A stretch of 64,000 nucleotides of DNA from JANMCE01 sp963791625. GTDB taxonomy: Bacteria; Actinomycetota; Acidimicrobiia; Acidimicrobiales; Ilumatobacteraceae. The translations under genes were made by a program, and so were the position numbers. The notes beneath the pieces were generated by a model, which searched no databases, had not been told where the DNA came from, and saw only the letters and a program-made list of their open reading frames with translations. Each line of letters starts with the position of its first letter. Positions within the stretch are counted from its first letter, which is position 1. Positions 1-8,736 of the stretch are shown here, one piece after another. The DNA lies in assembly GCA_963791625.1 (NCBI GenBank), contig CAWBTA010000006.1, positions 620,001-684,000 of the forward strand. The letters run 5' to 3'.

Positions 1-1019
1 ACCGCTGTCATAGGGGGCTGCGCGGCCGCCGACACCACATAGCTGCCGACCGTATGGCGATTTTCCACACGGAGACCGACGATGCGGCCGTCGGCGTCGA
101 ACGCCATTTCTCCCCGAGCGACGTTGTCTCGCCCATGGTTGTCAGTGGCCAAGCTGTCGGAGCGGCTCGCTACCCAACGGACGGGAGCGCCGGTTCGCCG
201 GGCGGCCCACAGCACAAGTGCGTCCTCGGGATAGGCATCGGCCTTCATGCCGAAGCCACCGCCGACATCGGGCGACACGACGCGTAGGGAAGACTCCGGC
301 ATGTGGAAAACCGCGCCGGCCAGCATTTGGCGCCACCCGTGCGGGTTCTGTGCCGTCGCATAGAGCGTGAACGTTCGCCGTGATCTGTCGTATGTACCGA
401 CCGAGGCGCGTGGCTCGATCGGGTTCGCACTCAAGCGCTGGTTGCGGACGTCGAGCCGACTGATGTGATGCGCCGTTGCGAACGCTGCCGCAGTTGTTTC
501 GGCGTTACCGAACGCAACCGAGTAGCACACGTTGCCCGGGTTGTCCGCGTGTACCGCTGGTGCGTCGTCCGCGACCGCGAGGGCGACATCGGTAACCGAG
601 GGAAGCGGTTCATAGTTCACGACGACAAGGTCGGCGGCATCTCGAGCCTGCGCTTCGGTATCGGCTACGACAAGCACGACCCGATCACCGAGGCTGCGCA
701 CACGGCCGACACTGAGCAGTGGCCGCATCGTGCGGTAGCCCTTCGATCCGAGGCCGATGTCTTCGGGCATGAACAGCGGTGGCAGGCCACCGAGCCCGTC
801 GGCAACAACGTCGTCGCCGGTAAGCACGCACCGCACCCCGGGCGAGGCGAGTGCATCGGTGGTGTCGATGCCGTGAATCAGTGCGTGGGCATGCGGCGAC
901 AGCACGAGAACGGCGTGCCCCATTCGCGGCAGGCTGATGCCGCCGACGTATTCACCGGCTCCGACCACGAACCGATGGTCTTCGTGGCTGCGCGGTCCAA
1001 GCTTGTGCCCCGAACTCAT
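1..1019 (-). CDS. Xanthine dehydrogenase / CO dehydrogenase-family molybdopterin-binding large subunit (N-terminal part, runs off the window)
   Basis: The reverse strand is open from an ATG at 1019 to base 1, giving the first 339 residues of a protein that continues outside the window. It starts SSGHKLGPRSHEDHRFVVG and runs through the a/b-hammerhead domain (VGGISLPRMGHAVLVLSPHAHA) into the molybdopterin-binding domain, with the family signature PDVGGGFGMKADAYPED and a following WVASRSDSLATD. Members hydroxylate heterocycles, aldehydes or CO using a Mo-pterin centre and work with FAD and 2Fe-2S subunits. The usual length is about 770-800 residues, so less than half is here. It diverges from a TetR gene 64 bp away, which suggests local control. 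The substrate cannot be read from this portion; the nearby FAD monooxygenase hints at an aromatic or N-heterocycle, which is inference only. Confidence 0.85.
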   Translation of the reverse strand, partial: MSSGHKLGPRSHEDHRFVVGAGEYVGGISLPRMGHAVLVLSPHAHALIHGIDTTDALASPGVRCVLTGDDVVADGLGGLPPLFMPEDIGLGSKGYRTMRPLLSVGRVRSLGDRVVLVVADTEAQARDAADLVVVNYEPLPSVTDVALAVADDAPAVHADNPGNVCYSVAFGNAETTAAAFATAHHISRLDVRNQRLSANPIEPRASVGTYDRSRRTFTLYATAQNPHGWRQMLAGAVFHMPESSLRVVSPDVGGGFGMKADAYPEDALVLWAARRTGAPVRWVASRSDSLATDNHGRDNVARGEMAFDADGRIVGLRVENRHTVGSYVVSAAAQPPMTA

Positions 1020-1083
1020 CGTGACCCCCATCTCGTGAATGAACTACTTAGTACATTAGCGCGCGATTTGGTCTACGGTTCGC

Positions 1084-1719
1084 GTGATGAAACGGCAACG
1101 GGACGCCGAACGGACGAAGTCCCAGATCCTCGCGGCCGCGGCCGCCGAGTTCGCGAAACATGGGCTGGCTGGCGCGCGCGTCGATACCATCGCGGCGCGT
1201 TCGAAGGCCAGCAAACGGATGATCTACTACTACTTCGGTTCGAAGGAAGCTCTGTTTCGGGTGGTGCTCACCGACAAGCTGTCGGAGCGTTTGCACGCGC
1301 CGGTCGCACCACACGACGGCTACATAGCGCACCTCATCGCCGCGCAGCGCATCACCCTTCGCGACCCCGACTACCTACGCCTCTTGCAATGGGAAGCGCT
1401 CGAGTCCCGCCCTCGTAACGCGAACACCCAACGCAGTGACCAACAGCCCGACCCCGAACGTGCCGCCGCCTACGACGAACTCGTCGAAGCCGTGCGCACC
1501 GATCAGGCTCGCAACGCACTGCCCGCCGATCTCGATGCCGGGCATTTGGCGCTCTCACTGCTCGGCGTCGCCCTGTTCCCGTACCTCCTTCCCCAGTTGA
1601 CGCGCTTGTTCACCGGAATTGATCCCGCCGGCCCCGACTGGCTCGCAGCGCGCGATCGATTTCTTCAAACGCTGTCCGACAACCTGGCCCATGACACCGC
1701 CGCTGTCGTGGTGGTTTGA
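1084..1719 (+). CDS. TetR/AcrR-family transcriptional regulator
   Basis: 211 residues with a classic N-terminal TetR helix-turn-helix: TKSQILAAAAAEFAKHG followed by ARVDTIAARSKASKRMIYYYF and GSKEALFRVVL, residues about 10-60. The C-terminal half is the variable ligand-binding and dimerisation domain. GTG at 1084 and ATG at 1087 are both possible starts. It is transcribed away from the molybdenum hydroxylase gene and abuts the FAD monooxygenase downstream, so it probably controls one or both in response to their substrate. The effector is unknown. Confidence 0.9.
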   Translation: MMKRQRDAERTKSQILAAAAAEFAKHGLAGARVDTIAARSKASKRMIYYYFGSKEALFRVVLTDKLSERLHAPVAPHDGYIAHLIAAQRITLRDPDYLRLLQWEALESRPRNANTQRSDQQPDPERAAAYDELVEAVRTDQARNALPADLDAGHLALSLLGVALFPYLLPQLTRLFTGIDPAGPDWLAARDRFLQTLSDNLAHDTAAVVVV

Positions 1720-1720
1720 G

Positions 1721-2872
1721 GTGCCGGCCGCAGTGCCCGACCTCAACGTCCTCGCCAACCTCAAGGTCCTCGTCATCGGCGCCGGTATCGGCGGCATGTC
1801 GTCAGCAATTGCGCTTCGTAACCACGGTGCGGCGGTCGAACTCATCGACATCGATCCGAACTGGCGGGTCTACGGCGCGGGAATCACCATCACCGGCCCG
1901 ACGCTACGGGCCTTCAAAGGCCTCGGCGTGTACGACGAGATCGCGGCACAGGGCTACGTCGGTTACGGCATCCGCGTTTGCGATGTGACGGGCAAATTCC
2001 TCCACGACGTGGCCACCCCCATGCCGGCGGAAGCCGGGGTCGCAGGCTGTGGTGGCATCACCCGGCCCACACTGCACAGGATTCTGTCCGACCGCATTCG
2101 GCACAGCGGCGCGAGCGTTCGGCTCGGGGTCTCCGTCGATCGCCTCGACCACGTCACCAATGCGGTAGACGTGACATTCAGCGACGGCAGCGCCGGACGG
2201 TACGACTTGGTCATCGGTGCCGACGGCATCTACTCGCGCACCCGCGACCAGATCTTTCCGAGTGCTCCCAAACCCGAGTACACGGGTCAGAGCGTTTGGC
2301 GGGTATTCACCCCGCGCCCGAGCGGAGTCGACTGCCGTCACTTCTTTCTCGGCGGACCGTGCAAGGTCGGCTTCACGCCGGTGTCGCATGATCAGATGTA
2401 CCTCTTCGTGCTGGAACGTACCCCCAAGGATTTTCGAGCGTCGGGCCCCGACTTGGTCGCCGGTCTGGCCCAACTACTCAAGGACTACGGCGGCGTGATC
2501 AACGACATTCGTGAACGCCTACGGCCCGATGACGAGGTGGTGTTTCGCCCGCTGGAGGCCTTCTTCCTACCGGCGCCGTGGCACGTCGGTCGCGTGACGC
2601 TCATTGGAGACGCCGCGCACCCGACCACGCCGCAGCTTGCGTCGGGCGCGGGTATCGCGGTTGAAGATGCGTTGGTCCTGGCGGAGGAGCTGGTCGCGTC
2701 GTCGTCAGTGCCCGAAGCCCTCGACGCGTTCGTTGCCAGGCGCGAGGAGCGCTGCCGACTCGTGGTGGAAAGCTCCATCGAAATCGGCCGACTCGAACAA
2801 GTCCGTGCGCCGGCCGCCGAACAAACCGCATTGGTCGAGCGAGCACTACGGATTCTGTCCGAACCGATCTAA
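1721..2872 (+). CDS. FAD-dependent aromatic-ring monooxygenase (class A flavoprotein hydroxylase)
   Basis: About 383 residues. A Rossmann FAD-binding motif lies near the N-terminus (VLVIGAGIGGMSSAIAL), the DG motif in the middle (LVIGADGIYSRTR) and the GD motif near residue 290 (VTLIGDAAHPTTPQLASGAG). This is the layout of salicylate, 6-hydroxynicotinate and p-hydroxybenzoate hydroxylases, which use NAD(P)H and O2 to hydroxylate an aromatic ring. The start is uncertain: GTG 1721 lies two bases after the TetR stop and fits the short leader before the FAD motif, while an in-frame ATG at 1691 would overlap TetR. With the molybdenum hydroxylase and TetR it may form a small catabolic module for a (hetero)aromatic compound, but the substrate is not evident. 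Confidence 0.85.
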   Translation: MPAAVPDLNVLANLKVLVIGAGIGGMSSAIALRNHGAAVELIDIDPNWRVYGAGITITGPTLRAFKGLGVYDEIAAQGYVGYGIRVCDVTGKFLHDVATPMPAEAGVAGCGGITRPTLHRILSDRIRHSGASVRLGVSVDRLDHVTNAVDVTFSDGSAGRYDLVIGADGIYSRTRDQIFPSAPKPEYTGQSVWRVFTPRPSGVDCRHFFLGGPCKVGFTPVSHDQMYLFVLERTPKDFRASGPDLVAGLAQLLKDYGGVINDIRERLRPDDEVVFRPLEAFFLPAPWHVGRVTLIGDAAHPTTPQLASGAGIAVEDALVLAEELVASSSVPEALDAFVARREERCRLVVESSIEIGRLEQVRAPAAEQTALVERALRILSEPI

Positions 2873-3096
2873 CACCGCGCTCAGTTCCGTGGGCGTGCCG
2901 TAGGGGCGGCCCGAACCGACGTGAGGAACTATCGACCGCAATCAATACCTTGACCATGCCGACGACGTACCCCCGACGGGGACTGCTAAACGCGTTCGGC
3001 AACGTGCCGGTCGAGTCGACTGACTCAGCCGTCGAACGGGAGGGCTAGAGAACGATTGCGACAGACGTGCTGGCCTCGACCGGGGCTGCGCTGAGG

Positions 3097-3654
3097 TCAG
3101 CGCGAGCGCCGATAGTGCATCGCGACCGCGCCGTTGCGGAGCGGCTTCGCTGAGACCAAATCGAGCCGTCGCGTGCTCGGCAGCCCGCGCTGGTGCAGGG
3201 TCGGTCCGTGGCCAGCGATCCGGGGATGGACGAGAAACATGTACTCATCGATCAGGTCTAGCGTGTCCAGTTCGCTCGCAAGAGTGCCGCTGCCGAGGAG
3301 CACGCCGGCCGGGATCGCGTCCTTGAGTTGCTGCACGCCTGTGCGAAGGTCGCCGGCCATATGGTGGCTGTTGGTCCACGGGAAGTCGTTCCGCGTTGAT
3401 GACACCACGTACTTTGGCTTGGCCTCCAGCTTCACCGCCCACTCGCGTAACGCTGGCGGAGCGTCCTCGTCGCCTCTCGCGACCAGCGGCCAGTAGCTCT
3501 CCATCATCTCGTAGGTGATGCGGCCCCAAAGCATCGCCCCGGCCTCGTCCATGAGGCGGGTGAAGAAGGCGTGTGTCTCGTCGTCGGCGATTCCCTCTTG
3601 GTGGTCGACGCAGCCGTCCAGGGTGACGTTCAGGCTGAATGTCAACAGTCCCAC
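3097..3654 (-). CDS. Dihydrofolate reductase-like / RibD C-terminal domain protein
   Basis: 185 residues starting LLTFSLNVTLDGCVDHQEG, with MLWGRITYEMMESYWP and the late motif GVLLGSGTLASELDTLDLIDEY. This is the single-domain 'RibD C-terminal' family (YyaP/YwjB type) that shares the DHFR fold and binds NADPH. Most members have no proven substrate and are usually not true folate enzymes. The gene stands alone on the minus strand between the FAD monooxygenase and the ankyrin gene. Full length for the family. Confidence 0.85.
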   Translation of the reverse strand: MGLLTFSLNVTLDGCVDHQEGIADDETHAFFTRLMDEAGAMLWGRITYEMMESYWPLVARGDEDAPPALREWAVKLEAKPKYVVSSTRNDFPWTNSHHMAGDLRTGVQQLKDAIPAGVLLGSGTLASELDTLDLIDEYMFLVHPRIAGHGPTLHQRGLPSTRRLDLVSAKPLRNGAVAMHYRRSR

Positions 3655-3832
3655 GCGGCGAGTCTAAACCGCCGAGACGGAGCGCTGAGTCGTCTAACCT
3701 GAGTATCGGCGATCCAGTAGCGCCGCCGGTCCGCGGGAAGGGCAAAGCCCATCTGGGTAGTGACTGTTGTGCAGGCCGTCTCCTTTCCTGCCCGATCGTG
3801 CGGACGCCGGGCCGACCGGAGAGGAGGCCTTT

Positions 3833-5380
3833 GTGCCGACTGATGTGTTACCCGACAATCCGAATATCGACCGTCTGAAGAGCCACGCGAAATCCCTGCG
3901 TGATCTCGTGCGAGCGGGAGTGGACGGCTCGATAGCTCTCGTGCGCGAGCATCACCCGCGACTTGGCACGCTTGCGGTTGGTTCGCCCGCGGCGGAACAC
4001 TTCCAACTCGCTGACGCGCAGTTGACGATCGCCCGCCATTACAACTTCGCAAGTTGGAAGAAGCTGAGCGACTACGTCGGTGTTGTGAATCGCTTGACGC
4101 GATCACCGCACGAGCAACTCGCACAAGAAACGCCTGCCGATCAGGCATCAGTTGATGACAACGCAAGAGCGGCGAGGTTTCTTCGGCTCGCGTGCCTCAA
4201 CTATGGCGCCGACAGCCATGTTCGATGGGCTGAGGCGGTGCGTCTGCTTCACGAGTATCCGCACCTCGCTGGCTTCTCCATCTTTACGGCGGCCGCCGTG
4301 GGCGATGTCGAAGCGGCAGCGAACTTGCTGGCAGCCGATCCTTCGCTGGCGTCGCTTGAGGGTGGACCGTTTGCCTGGCAACCGTTGCTGTATCTGACGT
4401 ACTCGCGACTCGGCCCGTTACCCAACAGTGACCCACGCGAGGTTGCGAGGCTCCTGCTGCGCGCCGGTGCCGATCCGAACGCCGGGTACCTATGGGATGG
4501 CTTGCCGTCGCCGTTCACCGCACTCACGGGTGTGTTCGGTCGTGGCGAGCAGGGTGCCCCACCGCACTATCAGGAACTTGCTCTTGCGCGTCTGTTGTTG
4601 GAGGCCGGAGCGGAGGCCAACGACAGTCAGACCATCTACAACCGGGGCGCCGGCGACATCGCCCGCGACGACACCGAGTTTCTCGAACTGCTCCTCGATT
4701 TCGGGCTCGGCCACGGTGACGGCGGACCGTGGCGTCGTCTCCTGGCCCACGGCCATCAGACCCCGACCGAAATCGCGGCCGCAGCCCTGCAGCATGCCGC
4801 CGAAGCAGGTCTCGAACGCCGGACGCGTCTCCTGCTCAGCCGAGGCATCGACCCGAACACTCCGGGCACACACCCCGGCTACCACGGCCGGTCGCCCTAC
4901 GCCGGCGCAGTGCTGCACGGCAACATTGCGGTCGCCAAGATGCTTGCGGCCGCCGGAGCCGACACCGGCGGTGTGGAACCGTTGACACGATTCATCGGAG
5001 CCTGCCTGGCCGGTGATCGCAACGACGTCGCAGCGCTCATGACGAGCGACCCCGCGATCTTCCCTACGGTGCGCGAACAACACGCCGATCTCATCGCTCG
5101 GGTGGTCGAACTGGGTCGTGTCGACGCCATCCGCCTACTCGTAGAGCTGGGCTTCGATGTGAACGCTCGCCCGCGCACGACCGCGCTACACGAGGCGGCA
5201 CTGCGCGGGAATATACCGATCATCAGACTGCTGGTTGAACTCGGCGCCGACCCAACCATCGTCGATACCGAGTTCAACTCGACGCCCGCAGGCTGGGCCA
5301 ACCACGGCGGACACCTCGAAGCTGCGGAGTACCTCGACCAACTCGTTGATGCGACTCCACCTAGCTGCAATGAAGGGTAG
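3833..5380 (+). CDS. Ankyrin-repeat protein
   Basis: About 515 residues. A GTG at 3833 is chosen because GAGGAGG ends 5 bases before it and the protein then starts at the conserved-looking PTDVLPDNPNIDRLKSHAKSL. The first ~100 residues are a helical leader. From about residue 140 onward many ankyrin-type helix pairs appear (EVARLLLRAGADPNAG, LALARLLLEAGAEAND, IAVAKMLAAAGADT, RVDAIRLLVELGFDVN, NIPIIRLLVELGADP). No signal peptide or membrane segment is seen, so it is probably cytosolic and protein-binding. Similar long ankyrin proteins are common in actinobacteria without known function. Confidence 0.85.
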   Translation: MPTDVLPDNPNIDRLKSHAKSLRDLVRAGVDGSIALVREHHPRLGTLAVGSPAAEHFQLADAQLTIARHYNFASWKKLSDYVGVVNRLTRSPHEQLAQETPADQASVDDNARAARFLRLACLNYGADSHVRWAEAVRLLHEYPHLAGFSIFTAAAVGDVEAAANLLAADPSLASLEGGPFAWQPLLYLTYSRLGPLPNSDPREVARLLLRAGADPNAGYLWDGLPSPFTALTGVFGRGEQGAPPHYQELALARLLLEAGAEANDSQTIYNRGAGDIARDDTEFLELLLDFGLGHGDGGPWRRLLAHGHQTPTEIAAAALQHAAEAGLERRTRLLLSRGIDPNTPGTHPGYHGRSPYAGAVLHGNIAVAKMLAAAGADTGGVEPLTRFIGACLAGDRNDVAALMTSDPAIFPTVREQHADLIARVVELGRVDAIRLLVELGFDVNARPRTTALHEAALRGNIPIIRLLVELGADPTIVDTEFNSTPAGWANHGGHLEAAEYLDQLVDATPPSCNEG

Positions 5381-5546
5381 CTGTGTTCAACAGCTTGCGA
5401 TCCCGCACAGGACCCAGCTGGTGCTGCTAATTGCGCAGCGTCATGGGCCGCCGACCGGGTGACGCGCGTCATTGACAGGGCGCAGCGGACTTTTGGTGAG
5501 ACCACTCGGTAGGTTGTCGGGCTGGTTCGACGACTCGAGGTGGCGT

Positions 5547-7859
5547 GTGGCTCGATTGAAACGTCTGAGGGTGATGCTGTGCGCATTGACTGGCGCGTGC
5601 TTGATCGGTGGGGGCGTGGCGGTGCTCGTCCCCGCCGGACCGGTTGCCGCGGCCGAGAACGAGCCGCTCCTCATCGAGCACGGATATGACATCGACACCG
5701 CTGGTGGGTTCAGCCGGCATCTGGCGCGTATGGACTCGCTGCCCTTCGACGGGTATTCGATTCAACCAGCGCTGAACCCGTGCAGTCCAAAACCTGTCGA
5801 CCCCGCCGTCGCACAGGCCGACATGGCCGAGATGCCAAAGCCGGTTCACGCCATTCACAACTTCCTGCTGTGCCGGCTCATCGAGGACGCCAACCCGGAC
5901 GGATCGAGTCCGTTCGACGTGAACAACGACGCGACGTGGGCCACGATTGCATCGAACCTGGCGATCTACGCGCAGGCCGCCCGTGCTACCGGGATGTTCG
6001 ACGGCATCATGTTCGACACTGAGTACTACGGCAAGGGCCCCAACCCGTGGGACTACGACACGATCCCGATTCCATCGACGTACGAGCCCGGCCGGTCGAG
6101 GCCCTGGACACTTCCTGCCGCGGCGAAGGACCTCGCCCAGCGACGTGGCAAGCAGACGATGGACGCCATCCGCTCCGCCTGGCCCGATGTCGTAGCGTTC
6201 CACCTGCGCGGCGGCGAGCTGTCCGATCCCAACACGTTCAAGCCCGGCAACATGGCCGGCTACGACGTGGCGTGGGCGAACGAGTTGGCTGGCCCGTTCT
6301 TCGTCGGCGCGGTCGAATCGGCGATGGGCACCGCCGCATCGGTCGTGGACGGCGGCGAGAGCTACCACCAGCGAACGCTGTCCGACTTCGTCGACTCGTA
6401 CACATGGCTGGAGACACGATTCGCCGAGTCGGGCGGGCCGATCGTTCCGTCCGGCCCGGTCAGCGGCGCGGCGTACAACGCAACGGTCTCGGTGGCGAGC
6501 CAGGTGTTCGACAAGGACATCACGCAGCCGGATCGTCCGACGTTCTCGAGTAACCAGATGCAGGTGCTGCTGTCCTACTCGCGGCAGGCGACGGACAAGT
6601 ATCGCTGGCTCTTCAGCGAGGCGTTTGACTGGCGGGGGAGTGGCTGGCCTTCCACCCCGGTGCCTCAGGAGTACGTCGACGCCGTACGCGGAGCCGTTTC
6701 CCCGTCAGCGGTCGAGCGCAGCGCGACCGGCACGCTGGTCGCCCGCACCCCGGCCCGGTTGATCGACTCGCGGCCCACCGGCCAGACGGTCGACGGGTCG
6801 GGCGCCCGCGCCGGCCGCTTGGCGCCGGGCCAGGTGTTCGAGGTACCGATTGCCGGGCGGGCCGGTGTGCCGGCCGACGCCAAGGCTGCGGCCCTGGTCT
6901 TCACGGTCACGGGGCCGACCGGCGCAGGATTTCTGACGGCCTGGCCGTGCGGAGCGCCACGACCGGTAACGTCGATAGCGAACTTCTCAGCGAACCGGGA
7001 CGTCGCGGCCGCGATGGTGTTGGGGCTCGGCTCGCGCGGCAAGGTCTGTGTGACCAGTTCGGTCTCGGCCTACCTCTTGGTCGACGTCAACGGCCACGCG
7101 CCGAGCGCGGCGAGCTACATCGGCCTGACCCCGTCGCGCCTGGTCGACACACGATCGCCGCACGCGACGATCGACGGTCAGCAGTCGGGTTCCGGACTTG
7201 TAGCAGGTGGGTCGAGTCTGCGGGTGCAGGCGCTCGGCCGGGGCGGCGTGCCCGCCGATGCGAGCATGGCCTACCTCACCGTCACGCTCGTGGGCCAGAA
7301 GCTGTCCAGCTTCGCCACGGTGTATCGCTGCGGGCAGCCGGTCCCCAATGTGTCGACAGTCAACGTACTGGCCGGCCGCGACGCGGCGAACTCGACGATC
7401 GTGAGATTGTGGCCCGAGGGTGTGTGCGTCTACGTCTCGACGGGCGTGCACGTGATCGTCGACGTCACGGGTTACGAGAACCCGGCCTCCGTGTTCCGGG
7501 CGGATGTCAACTCACGTGCATGGGACACGCGTGACCACGGTGCCATGCTGAACGGCGCCAACCTGCGCATACCGATCGCGGTCGGGCCTTCGAGCCCGGG
7601 TTCGGTCGCCACCGCTACGTTGAACGCAACGGTTGCAAATGCAACTGGTGCCGGGTTCGTCACGGTATACCCTTCCCGAACCGACGGGAGTTGCCCGGCG
7701 CCGCCCGATGCCTCGTCGCTGAACTTCGTCGCCGGGGAAACGGTGGCCAACATGGCCTTCAGCCGACTGACCGCCGACGCTTCGGGCAAGAGCTACGTGT
7801 GCGCCTTCAGCTCCGTGGCGACCAACTTCATCATCGACGTCATCGGCTACTCGACGTAG
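5547..7859 (+). CDS. Large secreted protein: unrecognised TIM-barrel-like N-terminal domain plus three C-terminal 'LLDTR...VTGY' modules
   Basis: About 770 residues from the GTG at 5547, preceded by CGAGG; a TTG at 5472 and GTG 5496 are longer in-frame alternatives. A signal peptide follows the basic start (MLCALTGACLIGGGVAVLV, then an AAA-type cleavage site). The N-terminal ~370 residues contain LLIEHGYDIDTAGGFSRH, GMFDGIMFDTEYYG and WPDVVAFHLRGGEL, which resemble the strand ends of a glycosidase-like TIM barrel, but no named family was recognised. Three ~120-residue modules follow: RLIDSRPTGQTVDG (from nt ~6750), SRLVDTRSPHATIDG (from ~7135) and a more diverged AWDTRDHGAMLNG (from ~7520). 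The first two end in VDVNG and VDVTGY, the third in IDVIGY. The same module recurs in the protein at 15044-17353. Probably extracellular or wall-associated. Confidence 0.75.
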   Translation: MARLKRLRVMLCALTGACLIGGGVAVLVPAGPVAAAENEPLLIEHGYDIDTAGGFSRHLARMDSLPFDGYSIQPALNPCSPKPVDPAVAQADMAEMPKPVHAIHNFLLCRLIEDANPDGSSPFDVNNDATWATIASNLAIYAQAARATGMFDGIMFDTEYYGKGPNPWDYDTIPIPSTYEPGRSRPWTLPAAAKDLAQRRGKQTMDAIRSAWPDVVAFHLRGGELSDPNTFKPGNMAGYDVAWANELAGPFFVGAVESAMGTAASVVDGGESYHQRTLSDFVDSYTWLETRFAESGGPIVPSGPVSGAAYNATVSVASQVFDKDITQPDRPTFSSNQMQVLLSYSRQATDKYRWLFSEAFDWRGSGWPSTPVPQEYVDAVRGAVSPSAVERSATGTLVARTPARLIDSRPTGQTVDGSGARAGRLAPGQVFEVPIAGRAGVPADAKAAALVFTVTGPTGAGFLTAWPCGAPRPVTSIANFSANRDVAAAMVLGLGSRGKVCVTSSVSAYLLVDVNGHAPSAASYIGLTPSRLVDTRSPHATIDGQQSGSGLVAGGSSLRVQALGRGGVPADASMAYLTVTLVGQKLSSFATVYRCGQPVPNVSTVNVLAGRDAANSTIVRLWPEGVCVYVSTGVHVIVDVTGYENPASVFRADVNSRAWDTRDHGAMLNGANLRIPIAVGPSSPGSVATATLNATVANATGAGFVTVYPSRTDGSCPAPPDASSLNFVAGETVANMAFSRLTADASGKSYVCAFSSVATNFIIDVIGYST

Positions 7860-7947
7860 CGGCATACGGCCGATGAACCGTGAACTCTGCCGGGTGCGTC
7901 GACTGTTTCGAGTAGCCTGGGCGCACCGACTCAGAGGAGTGGATGCC

Positions 7948-8736
7948 GTGTCGCCCGTCGCCGAGTACGAGGAAGTGGGCCATTTCTTTCGACCGGAGCT
8001 GCTCTCGTCGGAGGAAGTGAGGACGATCAACGACGAGCTGGACGCGATCGTCGCGGACGGACAGCGCCCGGGACTCGTGCTGGAGAAGGACGAGCGCACG
8101 CTTCGCAGCGTGTTCAACCCGCACCTCTACAGCGACGTGCTTGACCGTCTCGTCCGCCATCCGCGGGTGCTTGGCGCCGTCGAGGAATTGCTCGGCGAAC
8201 CCGTCTACGTCTTCCAGTTGGTTGTCAACAACAAGGCGCCGTTCAACGGAGACATGTGGTACTGGCACCAGGACTATCCCACCTATCGCGCCGACGATCA
8301 CATCGCCGAATGCCGGATGGTGAACGCGTTGATCTTCCTCGACGAGGTGACTCAATTCAACGGGCCGCTCATGGTGGTGCCCGGCTCGCACCGGATGGAA
8401 TCCGACTGGCCAGACGAGTCGACCCAGGGGACCTCCTACAAGATCCGCTACTCGGGAACGGACGTGATCGAGGCCGAGGTGCGGCGAGGCGGCATCGTTG
8501 CCCCCACGGGGCCCGCCGGGTCAGTGATGTTCATGCACGCCAACGTGCTCCATGGCTCCGGCTCAAACCTGTCGCCGTGGAGGCGCCGCCTGATATCTCT
8601 GACCTATAACGCACTCTCGAACAAAGCGACGACGCCGACGATTCGCTCTCGCGACATCGTTCCCGACGACAGCACTGTGCCAGCGCTCGAAGCCCTCGGC
8701 GACGACTGCCTCCTCGCCGGCGCGGCGGAGGTATGA
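7948..8736 (+). CDS. Phytanoyl-CoA dioxygenase (PhyH)-family Fe(II)/2-oxoglutarate oxygenase
   Basis: 262 residues. The GTG start at 7948 has AGAGGAG 8 bases upstream. The iron-binding facial triad is visible: WYWHQDYPTY supplies His and Asp, and FMHANVLHGSGSNLSP with RRLISLTYNA supplies the distal His and the 2OG-binding Arg. Length and motifs fit the PhyH/ectoine hydroxylase branch, which hydroxylates small carboxylates or amino acids. Its stop overlaps the start of the racemase-like gene (ATGA), so the two are translationally coupled and probably act in one pathway. The substrate is unknown; an amino acid is a reasonable guess from the partner. Confidence 0.85.
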   Translation: MSPVAEYEEVGHFFRPELLSSEEVRTINDELDAIVADGQRPGLVLEKDERTLRSVFNPHLYSDVLDRLVRHPRVLGAVEELLGEPVYVFQLVVNNKAPFNGDMWYWHQDYPTYRADDHIAECRMVNALIFLDEVTQFNGPLMVVPGSHRMESDWPDESTQGTSYKIRYSGTDVIEAEVRRGGIVAPTGPAGSVMFMHANVLHGSGSNLSPWRRRLISLTYNALSNKATTPTIRSRDIVPDDSTVPALEALGDDCLLAGAAEV

